A stretch of DNA of 5,569 nt from assembly GCA_003558625.1 (NCBI GenBank), contig PWPP01000003.1, positions 1 to 5,569 on the forward strand, in the 5' to 3' direction. Made by a program: the position numbers and the translations under genes. Source of the stretch: Syntrophomonas sp. Its GTDB lineage: Bacteria; Bacillota; Syntrophomonadia; Syntrophomonadales; Syntrophomonadaceae. Each line of letters begins with the position of its first letter. Position 1 is the stretch's first letter. Shown in pieces: positions 1-5,340 of this stretch. Under the pieces are notes generated by a model that was not told where the DNA came from, did not search any database, and worked only from the letters and a program-made list of their open reading frames with translations.

Positions 1-473
1 ACTTCATCCAGATCTCCTTCTACCAGAAACATGACCTGTTCAATGCCGGGGAACTCGGTCAGGGTGTTTACAATGCTCTGAATGCCCAGTGCCTCCCCGG
101 CAGCACCGACGTTAGCATCGAGGATTTCCCGGGAAAAGTCTACCGTGGCCAGGCCGTCTTCACCCTCCAGGCCCAGTATGCTTGCATCTGCCGGCAGCAC
201 GCGATAGGCTCCTGCGGTCAGGGGTTCACCTTGAATTAACTCCTCCAGGGCCGCCACTTCCATCTCATCGGTGGGTGCAATTTCATGCACTTCGCGCACC
301 AGGTAAAAATCGGTAGGTGAAGCTTTAAGATAATATACGGCTACAGCGGTGGTGGCCGGGTCTCCATCCGGCGGCGGGGGAGCTGGCCCCTGGGAATCGC
401 AGGCGCTCAAAAACAACAGAGCACAAAGGAAAAAAGTGACCAACATGATGGGTAAAAAGGGTTTTCTCAGCAT
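1..473 (-). CDS. GerMN-domain lipoprotein, 3' end beyond window
   Basis: Predicted exported lipoprotein with a GerMN domain, the domain of the Bacillus spore germination protein GerM; the molecular role is not well defined. The ATG at 471-473 has an AAGGAG (482-487) 8 bases upstream. Seen: Lys/Pro start, hydrophobic segment about residues 6-22, then lipobox L-S-A-C with Cys25 as the lipidation site, a short Gly/Pro-rich linker (28-39), and a GerMN domain from about residue 42. Typical motifs are E-V-A-A-L-E-E-L-I near 72-80, G-L-A-T-V-D-F at 107-113 and S-I-V-N-T-L-T-E-F-P-G at 133-143. The family usually continues for a few dozen residues after the last visible stretch (F-L-V-E-G at 149-153), so only the C-terminal tail is missing; 157 codons are present. 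Family call is firm; a specific role in germination or cortex formation is inference, since single-GerMN lipoproteins are also found outside known germination loci. Confidence 0.88.
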   Translation of the reverse strand, partial: MLRKPFLPIMLVTFFLCALLFLSACDSQGPAPPPPDGDPATTAVAVYYLKASPTDFYLVREVHEIAPTDEMEVAALEELIQGEPLTAGAYRVLPADASILGLEGEDGLATVDFSREILDANVGAAGEALGIQSIVNTLTEFPGIEQVMFLVEGDLDE

Positions 474-489
474 AGCAAGCACTCCTTTC

Positions 490-1030
490 ATGCAAAACCA
501 AACAGAATCAAACAGGTGGATGTTCTTTTCGTTTGCAAACAGGGCAGTCTTCAAAGCCAACCGCTACACATTCCCCGAAAATCCGTAAAAGGAACCTTTA
601 CAACCTCCTTCGATTGCTTGATCATTTTATGAAACCAGGGCTTCGGCAAACGGGTTCAGGCCTTACACTACACCGCATGGCTAGAGTCAACAGGCTAACA
701 TCCTTGCGCCAGCTGCTCGGTCTCAAAAAATCCTCGTTTGTAGATCAGCCTCTGTTATCATTGTAAGAATAATTGCCGGTGTTGGCTAGGGGGTTAATTT
801 CAGGCCAGCCTGTATTGTTTGCCGCCTGGCATAACGAAAATCCCGTTAACCATGATGGAGAAAGTAGGAGAAACTAGCTTGGCTGTTTACCATGAGCGTG
901 CGAGGCTTATAGATCTTGCCTATATTGCTATATATCCCGTCCTCCCACCGCCTTCAATTCAAGAACCGTCTCTAAATTTACTCCGCCGGGCAGAAAAAAT
1001 AACAAAAAACGGAAACCGGCATTAATTTGT
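490..1030. other. long intergenic region without a recognisable gene
   Basis: Both strands were read. The short ORFs here (for example plus-strand 533-766 and a TTG-start frame at 819-1025) lack a credible ribosome binding site and give low-complexity or unrecognisable peptides. No tRNA, known riboswitch core or rho-independent terminator was recognised. The left part is probably the upstream region of the minus-strand lipoprotein gene. An interrupted palindrome, CAGGC-CA-GCCTG, lies at about 801-812, but its two-base centre makes it a poor RNA hairpin. Confidence 0.5.
662..690 (-). promoter_or_regulatory. candidate sigma-A promoter for the GerMN lipoprotein
   Basis: On the minus strand TTGACT (685-690) is followed after 17 bases by TGTAAG (662-667). 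The -35 matches 5 of 6 and the -10 matches 4 of 6 consensus bases. It would give an untranslated leader of roughly 180 bases. No other evidence supports it, and a sporulation sigma factor promoter closer to the gene cannot be excluded. Confidence 0.27.
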
Positions 1031-1318
1031 ATTATAATAAATCCATCCATGTACTGTGGCTAAAAAAGTACCTGCACGTCCCGTAAGCAAGAATAGTGTG
1101 ATCGCAACTGCCAAGCCAGTGATTATGTGTTATCTACCCAACCGGGTAAAACCGCAGGGCTGCCCTTTGCCAAGCCATGATACATGAGAGGCCGGGTTTG
1201 CTCGGGACAATTTCCTGGGAAAGATCCGTGGGCCGCAGGCGGGCAAAACGCTTTGCTGCCGGAAGCGGGAATGATAGACGCCAAAATACATTTTTGCGCT
1301 GAATGAAAAGGAGGGGTC
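1031..1318 (+). promoter_or_regulatory. possible structured 5' leader of the CBS-domain gene
   Basis: A TATAAT at 1033-1038 could be a -10 box, but nothing near 1010-1015 resembles a -35, so the promoter is uncertain. Downstream there are several local hairpins: TACCC-AACC-GGGTA (1135-1148), an AGGG-CTG-CCCT stem near 1156-1166, TTTC-CTGG-GAAA (1211-1222), and a longer stem at 1238-1260 in which GCAAA (1243-1247) pairs with TTTGC (1252-1256) and is extended by GGC/GCC. None is followed by a T run, so they are not terminators. I could not match the region to a known riboswitch consensus (c-di-GMP, c-di-AMP, cobalamin, FMN, TPP, ZTP, guanidine, Mn). Either an unrecognised structured leader or non-coding spacer. 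Confidence 0.25.
1109..1177 (+). repeat. pair of 10-bp direct repeats ahead of the CBS gene
   Basis: TGCCAAGCCA occurs at 1109-1118 and again at 1168-1177, 59 bases apart start to start. Similarity continues loosely (a TGAT follows both, after one extra base in the first copy). They may be two binding sites or part of a folded leader, but a chance repeat of this length in 5.6 kb is plausible. Confidence 0.3.
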
Positions 1319-1321
1319 ATG

Positions 1322-2053
1322 ATGGGGAAATATACCAAAGATGTTAAAGAGGCATTTTTCAAGTTATTCTGGTCATACCTGGGTCTTATCGCGGTTTTAT
1401 GGGTTTTAGCCAATCTGCATATCCTGATCCCGCCTTTAAGGGATAATAAAATCATTGCCTTCATCCCGGAAATAACCTCTGTTTCACAGTTGGCTTTTAG
1501 CCTGCCTGCGGTGGCTATGTATATCCTGATTCTCATTACTGCCATTGCCGGTTATGCCATGGGAAAACAGGTGCTGGATCAATTCTCGGAACTGTTTAAG
1601 CAGAAGTTGGAAGCCGCAAAATTCAAGGAGGGTAGTATCAGTAAACGGATCAAGGGTAAGGCCCAGGTAAAATTGGATGACAGTTACTATGATGCCCTGG
1701 TCAAGCTGACTGCTTCCCGCCTGGATATACTGGCGGTTCTGGACAATGAGGAACGGGTAACCGGCGTGCTAACCAGCCATGATGTCTTAACGTACCTGGA
1801 GCAGCAGGTAAAAAGCAAAACCAGAAGTGATGAGCCGGTAGCTGAAGATGATATACTGAAAGCGACTCCGGTCAGTACCCGCTATTCCACTAATCCGGTT
1901 ACGGTAAATGAAAACGAGGATTTGAAGAAAGCCTTTCATCTAATGATCAACCGCGGTTTTAACAAGCTGGTTGTGGTAGATAACGATAACAAATTTAAGG
2001 GCACCATTGATATCATGGATATTGTCAGTGAAATCTATGATCATAATGAATAA
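1322..2053 (+). CDS. membrane-anchored tandem-CBS (Bateman) domain protein
   Basis: A likely cytoplasmic nucleotide-sensing module tethered to the membrane. Numbering from the ATG at 1319: two transmembrane helices at about residues 17-37 and 58-80, a charged helical linker (82-105), then two CBS motifs, about 113-160 (ending T-S-H-D-V-L-T-Y-L) and 190-239 (N-P-V-T-V-N-E-N then L-V-V-V-D-N-D-N-K-F-K-G and D-I-M-D-I-V). The two motifs are joined by a hydrophilic stretch rich in K, S, D and E (161-180). CBS pairs usually bind adenosine nucleotides, AdoMet or c-di-AMP; which ligand is not visible here. No transporter, channel or enzyme domain is attached, so it probably acts on a partner protein. 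Two ATGs are adjacent (1319 and 1322). The Shine-Dalgarno AAGGAGG at 1308-1314 lies 4 bases from the first and 7 from the second, so I prefer 1322 (243 residues). The gene has a long, hairpin-rich upstream region and converges on the radical SAM gene. Confidence 0.85.
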   Translation: MGKYTKDVKEAFFKLFWSYLGLIAVLWVLANLHILIPPLRDNKIIAFIPEITSVSQLAFSLPAVAMYILILITAIAGYAMGKQVLDQFSELFKQKLEAAKFKEGSISKRIKGKAQVKLDDSYYDALVKLTASRLDILAVLDNEERVTGVLTSHDVLTYLEQQVKSKTRSDEPVAEDDILKATPVSTRYSTNPVTVNENEDLKKAFHLMINRGFNKLVVVDNDNKFKGTIDIMDIVSEIYDHNE

Positions 2054-2207
2054 AACGCACTGGCCGGTTCAGGAGAACCCATGAATGGACTCAGGATCAG
2101 CCAGATTTCTTAGACCCTTTCTGTTTTATCAACTATTGTATTAGGTGATTTTATACCACTTACCGGGAGGGCTATGGCCGGCAATAATGGATGGATCATA
2201 GATCTTT
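2054..2207. other. convergent intergenic gap without a clear terminator
   Basis: This gap separates two genes that end toward each other. It holds a small GGTTC-AGGA-GAACC hairpin (2066-2079) with no T run after it, and a weak GATC-ATA-GATC element followed by TTTTT (about 2197-2212). Neither is a convincing rho-independent terminator, so antisense read-through between the two genes is possible. Confidence 0.35.
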
Positions 2208-3836
2208 TTACATCTCGCCTCCGTGCCGCGACACCCGATACCCGCAGCTGCCAGGAGTAACCCCGGGAATAGCCGGCTGCTGAGCCAACCTCTCGATGTT
2301 TTGCAGGATTTCTATGGATGCCCGGCAATAATCAAGGTGGCGGGCCCTAATCTGAGACGTGGTATCTTGCACTATCCCTTCTAAATCAATATTGCTTACC
2401 TGGCCGCTGGTATTTAACAAATAGCGGGCGGTATCCGTGAAATCCTTGTTGCTGCTGGCAACCAGGATTTTGAGATCTGATTTTAAGGCCCGCATCTCTT
2501 CATTGCTGCCATAGAAATGCTCATAGGCCAGTATAAAATGCCGGGCCCATCTGCTCAGGTTTAGCAGCCCATCCCGGGTAAAAAACCAGTCATAGAAAAC
2601 ATCCTGGATCAACAGATGAAACAAATCCAGCCTGATATCGAGGAAATCATAATCCCGCTTGCCCATATCACCTTTGATTCTTTTTTCACCGATTAACCTT
2701 CTCTCAATCTCCGTTTCGGCATAGGGTAGCATTTTGCAAAAGGTAACCGATGAGCAGCCATCACCACAGAGCCTGTCCAGAAAATCTAAATTATCCTGGA
2801 CGGACTGGATGGTACTGTAGGGGTCCAGCAGCATAAAACCGAAATCAAATCCGATGTCCAGCCGGTTTAACAGGGCAGCAGCCCGCAGGTTGGTTTCCAC
2901 CGAAACATGCTTGTTCATCATTTTCAATCCTTCATCGGTACCCGACTCGATGCCCAGATATACCAAAAACAGACCGGTATCTTTCATTTGTCGAAAGGTC
3001 TCCAGCTCCACTTCATCAGGACGGCAGTTTATCTTATAGAGGATCTTGCCCGAGAGCTCGCTCTTTCTTAATTCCTGGCAAAACATCTCGCTCCAATCGC
3101 GGTGCAGCTTGCCCGCGGGGAAGTCGTCATCCTGAAACATGAATATCTCGGCACCGCATTGCTCATGCAGCAGTTCCATTTCCCGCACCACCATCCCGGG
3201 GCGGCGCAACCTTTTCACTTTGCCCCCGGGCTTGGCATAGAATTCCCGGATGCTGCAGAATACACAATTATAATAACAGCCCCGACCGGCGATTAAGGTG
3301 GCATATTTTTTCCCGAAGGCATAGGTTTTTAAGGGGGGTCTGAGCGGAGGGGGCAACTGGTCCAGGTCATCTTCCAGGGGCCTGTAATCATTGGCCACCG
3401 GACCGGTCCGCCCGCGGTAGGCCAGGCCTTTTATCGTTTGCCAGGGTTGGTTATGATACAAGGCCCGGGCCAGCTCTAGAAAAGTGCGCTCCCCTTCGAA
3501 TAATGCCACCGAATCCAGTTGCGGTATGTATTCCATGAGCTCCTTCCATCGCAGACTGGGAAAATGCCCCCCGGCACAGAAATGACTCTGAACCCGATGA
3601 TGCCGGAGCTGTTGTAACAGGTCCAGAAAATCGCCGATATGATATTGAAAAATAATCGAAAATCCAATCAGTAACGGTTCTTCTTCTTGTATGTACTGCA
3701 GGATGGTTTCATTTCCCAGGCTGAAATCAAGCAGTTTGATGCGAAAGCCTTGCTGCTTAAGCAGGGAGGCAATATAGCCTGCTCCAAGATTGTCCTGCTC
3801 CTGAAAAGCGACTAAAAAAACCGGGGCATTATTCAT
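2208..3836 (-). CDS. B12-binding-domain radical SAM protein
   Basis: Predicted [4Fe-4S]/AdoMet radical enzyme with an N-terminal cobalamin-binding-like Rossmann domain. Residues 5-140 show the usual pattern: L-G-A-G-Y-I-A-S-L-L near 17-26, L-I-G-F-S at 56-60, C-A-G-G-H-F at 87-92, and F-E-G-E at 113-116. The DxHxxG histidine motif of classical B12 enzymes is not seen, which is normal for this class. The cluster motif C-x3-C-x2-C is Cys187, Cys191 and Cys194 within G-R-G-C-Y-Y-N-C-V-F-C-S (bases about 3255-3278). Later signatures are F-Q-D-D-D-F (234-239) and G-I-E-S-G-T-D-E (295-302). Residues from about 400 to 542 are largely helical with no domain I recognise, followed by a short Gly/Pro/Cys tail. 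The ATG at 3834-3836 has AAGGAG (3845-3850) 8 bases upstream. Family members act as methylases, ring-forming enzymes or other C-C bond enzymes; the substrate cannot be told here. It lies 58 bases downstream of a small gene on the same strand, probably in one transcript. Confidence 0.9.
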   Translation of the reverse strand: MNNAPVFLVAFQEQDNLGAGYIASLLKQQGFRIKLLDFSLGNETILQYIQEEEPLLIGFSIIFQYHIGDFLDLLQQLRHHRVQSHFCAGGHFPSLRWKELMEYIPQLDSVALFEGERTFLELARALYHNQPWQTIKGLAYRGRTGPVANDYRPLEDDLDQLPPPLRPPLKTYAFGKKYATLIAGRGCYYNCVFCSIREFYAKPGGKVKRLRRPGMVVREMELLHEQCGAEIFMFQDDDFPAGKLHRDWSEMFCQELRKSELSGKILYKINCRPDEVELETFRQMKDTGLFLVYLGIESGTDEGLKMMNKHVSVETNLRAAALLNRLDIGFDFGFMLLDPYSTIQSVQDNLDFLDRLCGDGCSSVTFCKMLPYAETEIERRLIGEKRIKGDMGKRDYDFLDIRLDLFHLLIQDVFYDWFFTRDGLLNLSRWARHFILAYEHFYGSNEEMRALKSDLKILVASSNKDFTDTARYLLNTSGQVSNIDLEGIVQDTTSQIRARHLDYCRASIEILQNIERLAQQPAIPGVTPGSCGYRVSRHGGEM

Positions 3837-3894
3837 ATCTTTTTCTCCTTATTTGCTGGTTTGTAGACCGTTTGGCCGGGAATTACAAGCAGCT

Positions 3895-4182
3895 TTACAG
3901 GGCCTTTTCCAGGATATTGGCCAGTTGTTCCTGGTAGTTGGCTTCAGCCAGGGTAGCTTCTGCCACCAGGGTGATCCTCTTGGCTTCCAGTTTCAGGTAT
4001 TCTGCCCGCGCCCGGGTGTTTAGCACAACTATATCTTTTAAGACACTGTCCTTGATCCGGTCTAGTATTTCCGAGGGAGGATCCATTCTCCATTCTCTTC
4101 TTTCCAGGATCTTATCCATAATATTACTCCTGACGATATCACCCGTTTCCATAACCGGTAGCGTCATTTTATCTTTGCTCAT
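3895..4182 (-). CDS. 95-residue helical protein of unknown function
   Basis: I do not recognise a family. The start is the ATG at 4180-4182, which follows a strong AAAAGGAGG with a 6-base spacer (about 4189-4197); an earlier in-frame ATG at 4207-4209 lies upstream of that site and is unlikely. The protein is soluble and charged, with no signal peptide, membrane segment or cysteine. The N-terminal third (residues 1-35) is polar and ends in an R/E-rich stretch then D-P-P-S (34-37). Residues 38-95 read as almost continuous helix with regular Leu/Ile/Val spacing (Y-L-K-L-E-A-K-R-I-T-L-V-A-E-A near 62-76), suggesting a coiled coil or helical hairpin. It precedes the radical SAM gene by 58 bases with no terminator between, so co-expression is likely. 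It could be a partner or substrate of that enzyme, or an unrelated small regulator. Gene reality rests on the ribosome binding site, intact frame and operon position. Confidence 0.7.
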   Translation of the reverse strand: MSKDKMTLPVMETGDIVRSNIMDKILERREWRMDPPSEILDRIKDSVLKDIVVLNTRARAEYLKLEAKRITLVAEATLAEANYQEQLANILEKAL

Positions 4183-4269
4183 GAATGACCTCCTTTTCAA
4201 CCCGGCCAAACCAGCCTACCTATATATCATATCCTTAAACGCACGAATTGTATAATTATTTTATATAAA

Positions 4270-4297
4270 ACTATATTACAAAAGACTTAAATCACAA
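4270..4297 (-). promoter_or_regulatory. candidate promoter for the small gene and radical SAM unit
   Basis: On the minus strand TTGTGA (4292-4297) is followed after 16 bases by TATAGT (4270-4275); the matches to consensus are 4 of 6 and 5 of 6. Transcription would begin near 4263, giving a leader of about 80 bases. The surrounding 80 bases are very AT-rich, so other -10-like hexamers exist and this choice is tentative. A 12-bp palindrome, TAATATATATTA, lies just upstream at 4300-4311. Confidence 0.3.
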
Positions 4298-4674
4298 ATT
4301 AATATATATTAGTGCAAAAATGACGCAAATTCATCGACCCTTGATGCCACCAAACGGATTCCGGTCTTCTTCTTCCTCCCATTCATGAAATGGCTTCAGG
4401 TCTTACACTTCAAGAATCGGATGGAAGTTGATGATTGCAGGGAAGGGTTTCCTCTGTATTTTTTAATGCGAGTTAGAGGGCTAATAAAGATTGGGCGGAT
4501 CAAAATGGCAAAAGCAAATTCAATGCAAGAACCGCTTTTGTCTCTCCTTTATATAGAGTTATTTCCACATTTGCAGTACTATTTAATTATTCTTGGCAGG
4601 GCGATCAGTTATTTAAGGAGCACCACCTTTTACCTGGCAGTTTTTATGTACATAGCGGATACCTGCGAAAAAAG
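4298..4674. other. intergenic spacer between divergent transcription units
   Basis: No gene is supported. The left end is AT-rich (to about 4320). A plus-strand frame at 4385-4681 has no ribosome binding site, gives an unrecognisable hydrophobic peptide and runs into the promoter that follows, so it is not called. On the minus strand, about 4340-4405, a short stop-bounded frame reads as acidic residues followed by N-P-F-G-G-I-K-G-R, which resembles the tail of a protein; with no upstream coding it could at most be a relic. Confidence 0.45.
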
Positions 4675-4732
4675 TTTTTGACATATGCTTAAAATAGAGT
4701 ATAATAAAAACATAAATAGCATATGTCAAAAA
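4675..4732. repeat. perfect 15-bp inverted repeat framing a promoter (paired operator)
   Basis: The left arm TTTTTGACATATGCT (4675-4689) and right arm AGCATATGTCAAAAA (4718-4732) are exact reverse complements, separated by 28 bases. Each arm contains the palindrome CATATG. The left arm covers the -35 hexamer; the right arm lies just beyond the expected transcription start, with the -10 in the loop. Because the left arm is not transcribed from this promoter, an RNA hairpin is ruled out for that transcript, and a DNA-binding regulator contacting both arms (about 43 bp, four helical turns, centre to centre) is the simplest reading. At 58 bp it is too short to be a mobile element. Confidence 0.8.
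4678..4705 (+). promoter_or_regulatory. consensus sigma-A promoter for the DUF5320-like genes
   Basis: TTGACA (4678-4683) and TATAAT (4700-4705) match the housekeeping consensus at all 12 positions, with a 16-base spacer. The start would be near 4712. Such a strong promoter embedded in an inverted repeat suggests a highly expressed unit that is held off by a repressor under some conditions. It points toward the two ORFs at 4751-4900 and 4995-5303. Confidence 0.85.
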
Positions 4733-4750
4733 TGCGGGGAGGTGATCAGC

Positions 4751-4900
4751 ATACTAGGCAGAAAAGGAACAGGTGATGCCGCTACAGATAGATGTGACGG
4801 TTTAACCCGCAAAAACAAAACGGGAAGTGGAAGAGGAAGAAGGGGAGAGTGCAAGGCTAAAAAGGATATAGTAAATGCACCAAATGGAAAACAAAAATAA
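4751..4900 (+). CDS. possible DUF5320-like small ORF with ATA in place of ATG
   Basis: A 49-codon open frame preceded by GGGGAGG (4736-4742) with an 8-base spacer to an ATA codon; there is no ATG at the start. Its beginning mirrors the downstream DUF5320-like gene: 18 of 24 bases are identical between 4751-4774 and 4995-5018, and the codons read I-L-G-R-K-G-T-G against M-P-G-R-D-G-T-G, with the same TGAT just after the Shine-Dalgarno. The rest is basic and Gly/Arg-rich (T-G-S-G-R-G-R-R-G-E-C near 24-34), with cysteines at 15 and 34, and ends in a Lys-rich tail. Seen: ribosome binding site, frame and similarity. Inferred: a diverged paralog that either starts at a rare AUA codon or has lost its start and is decaying. 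An in-frame GTG (4742-4744) overlaps the ribosome binding site and is a poor alternative. Confidence 0.4.
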   Translation: MLGRKGTGDAATDRCDGLTRKNKTGSGRGRRGECKAKKDIVNAPNGKQK

Positions 4901-4994
4901 TGCATAAGCGAGAAGAACCAGGTAGCACTATTCAATTTCCCCATGTGTTTCAACAAAGGATACGCGTTTAATAGTTTGGAAAGGAGTGATTTAT

Positions 4995-5303
4995 ATGCCG
5001 GGTAGAGATGGAACAGGTCCGATGGGACAGGGTGCCATGACCGGAAAAGGCATGGGTGTTTGCGCAGGAGTTAATGCACCATTTTACGGTTTTGGATTTG
5101 GACGAGGCTGTGGAAGGGGTTCAGGAAGAGGATTTGGCAGAGGTTTCGGACCAGGAATGGGCCGGGGCATGAGACGCGGCTTTGCCTATAGAGCAACCCC
5201 AGGTTATTATAATCAACCAAACTCTAAAGAAGCCTTGCAGGCGCAGAGGGAGCAGTTTAAAAACATGCTTGAGGCCATTGACAAACAAATCGAAAGCCTG
5301 TAA
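4995..5303 (+). CDS. DUF5320-like Gly/Arg/Phe-rich small protein
   Basis: 102-residue protein of the type annotated as DUF5320. It begins with the family signature M-P-G-R-D-G-T-G-P-M-G-Q-G (1-13) followed by T-G-K-G-M-G-V-C-A-G (16-25). Residues 31-62 are a low-complexity run built from F-G-R-G and similar units with Cys39, and the C-terminal part (about 77-102) is a polar helix, S-K-E-A-L-Q-A-Q then M-L-E-A-I-D-K-Q-I-E-S-L, likely a coiled coil for oligomerisation. The ATG at 4995 is chosen because AAGGAG (4981-4986) lies 8 bases upstream; the GTG at 4986 overlaps that site. The function is not established. In anaerobes such genes are often found beside dinitrogenase iron-molybdenum cofactor (NifX/NafY-like) small proteins and DUF134 regulators, but none is visible here. 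Probably transcribed from the promoter near 4700 and ended by the hairpin at 5310-5340. Confidence 0.85.
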   Translation: MPGRDGTGPMGQGAMTGKGMGVCAGVNAPFYGFGFGRGCGRGSGRGFGRGFGPGMGRGMRRGFAYRATPGYYNQPNSKEALQAQREQFKNMLEAIDKQIESL

Positions 5304-5309
5304 AAAATC

Positions 5310-5340
5310 CAAAGCAACAGGAGTTCCTCCTGTTGCTTTG
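5310..5340 (+). terminator. strong hairpin terminator after the DUF5320-like gene
   Basis: CAAAGCAACAGGAG (5310-5323) pairs perfectly with CTCCTGTTGCTTTG (5327-5340) across a three-base loop, giving a 14-bp stem that starts 7 bases after the stop codon. An A6 tract (5302-5307) precedes it, but the following bases (TTACGC) give only a weak T run. It probably still ends transcription or protects the 3' end of the short mRNA. Confidence 0.7.

Noticed and set aside
512..640. Minus-strand micro-ORFs following an AAGGAGG at about 605-611, one containing C-P-V-C
   Set aside because: No start codon at a suitable distance from the AAGGAGG, and the frames are only about 20-30 codons with no similarity I recognise.
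533..1025. Plus-strand short ORFs (533-766 and a TTG-start frame at 819-1025)
   Set aside because: No Shine-Dalgarno sequence, no family resemblance and composition typical of non-coding DNA.
1150..1200. Possible c-di-GMP-I riboswitch from a CGCAGGGC stretch followed by AAGCC
   Set aside because: The order and spacing of the conserved blocks do not fit, and the receptor tetraloop and second stem sequences are absent.
1123..1545. 140-codon minus-strand open frame over the start of the CBS gene
   Set aside because: It overlaps a well-supported gene in antisense, has no credible ribosome binding site and shows no recognisable protein pattern.
947..4535. Near-identical 15-mers (TCAATTCAAGAACCG near 955-969 and TCAATGCAAGAACCG near 4520-4534)
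   Set aside because: Similarity does not extend on either side; one such pair is expected by chance in a window of this size.
4385..4681. 98-codon plus-strand open frame
   Set aside because: No ribosome binding site, no recognisable domain, and its end overlaps the inverted repeat and the -35 of a strong promoter.
4675..4732. Inverted repeat as a MITE or insertion element end pair
   Set aside because: The total length is only 58 bp, no target duplication is visible, and the repeat coincides exactly with promoter elements.
4726..4956. 76-codon minus-strand open frame opposite the small Gly/Arg ORF
   Set aside because: Antisense shadow of purine-rich sequence giving a Leu/Pro/Phe-rich peptide; no ribosome binding site.
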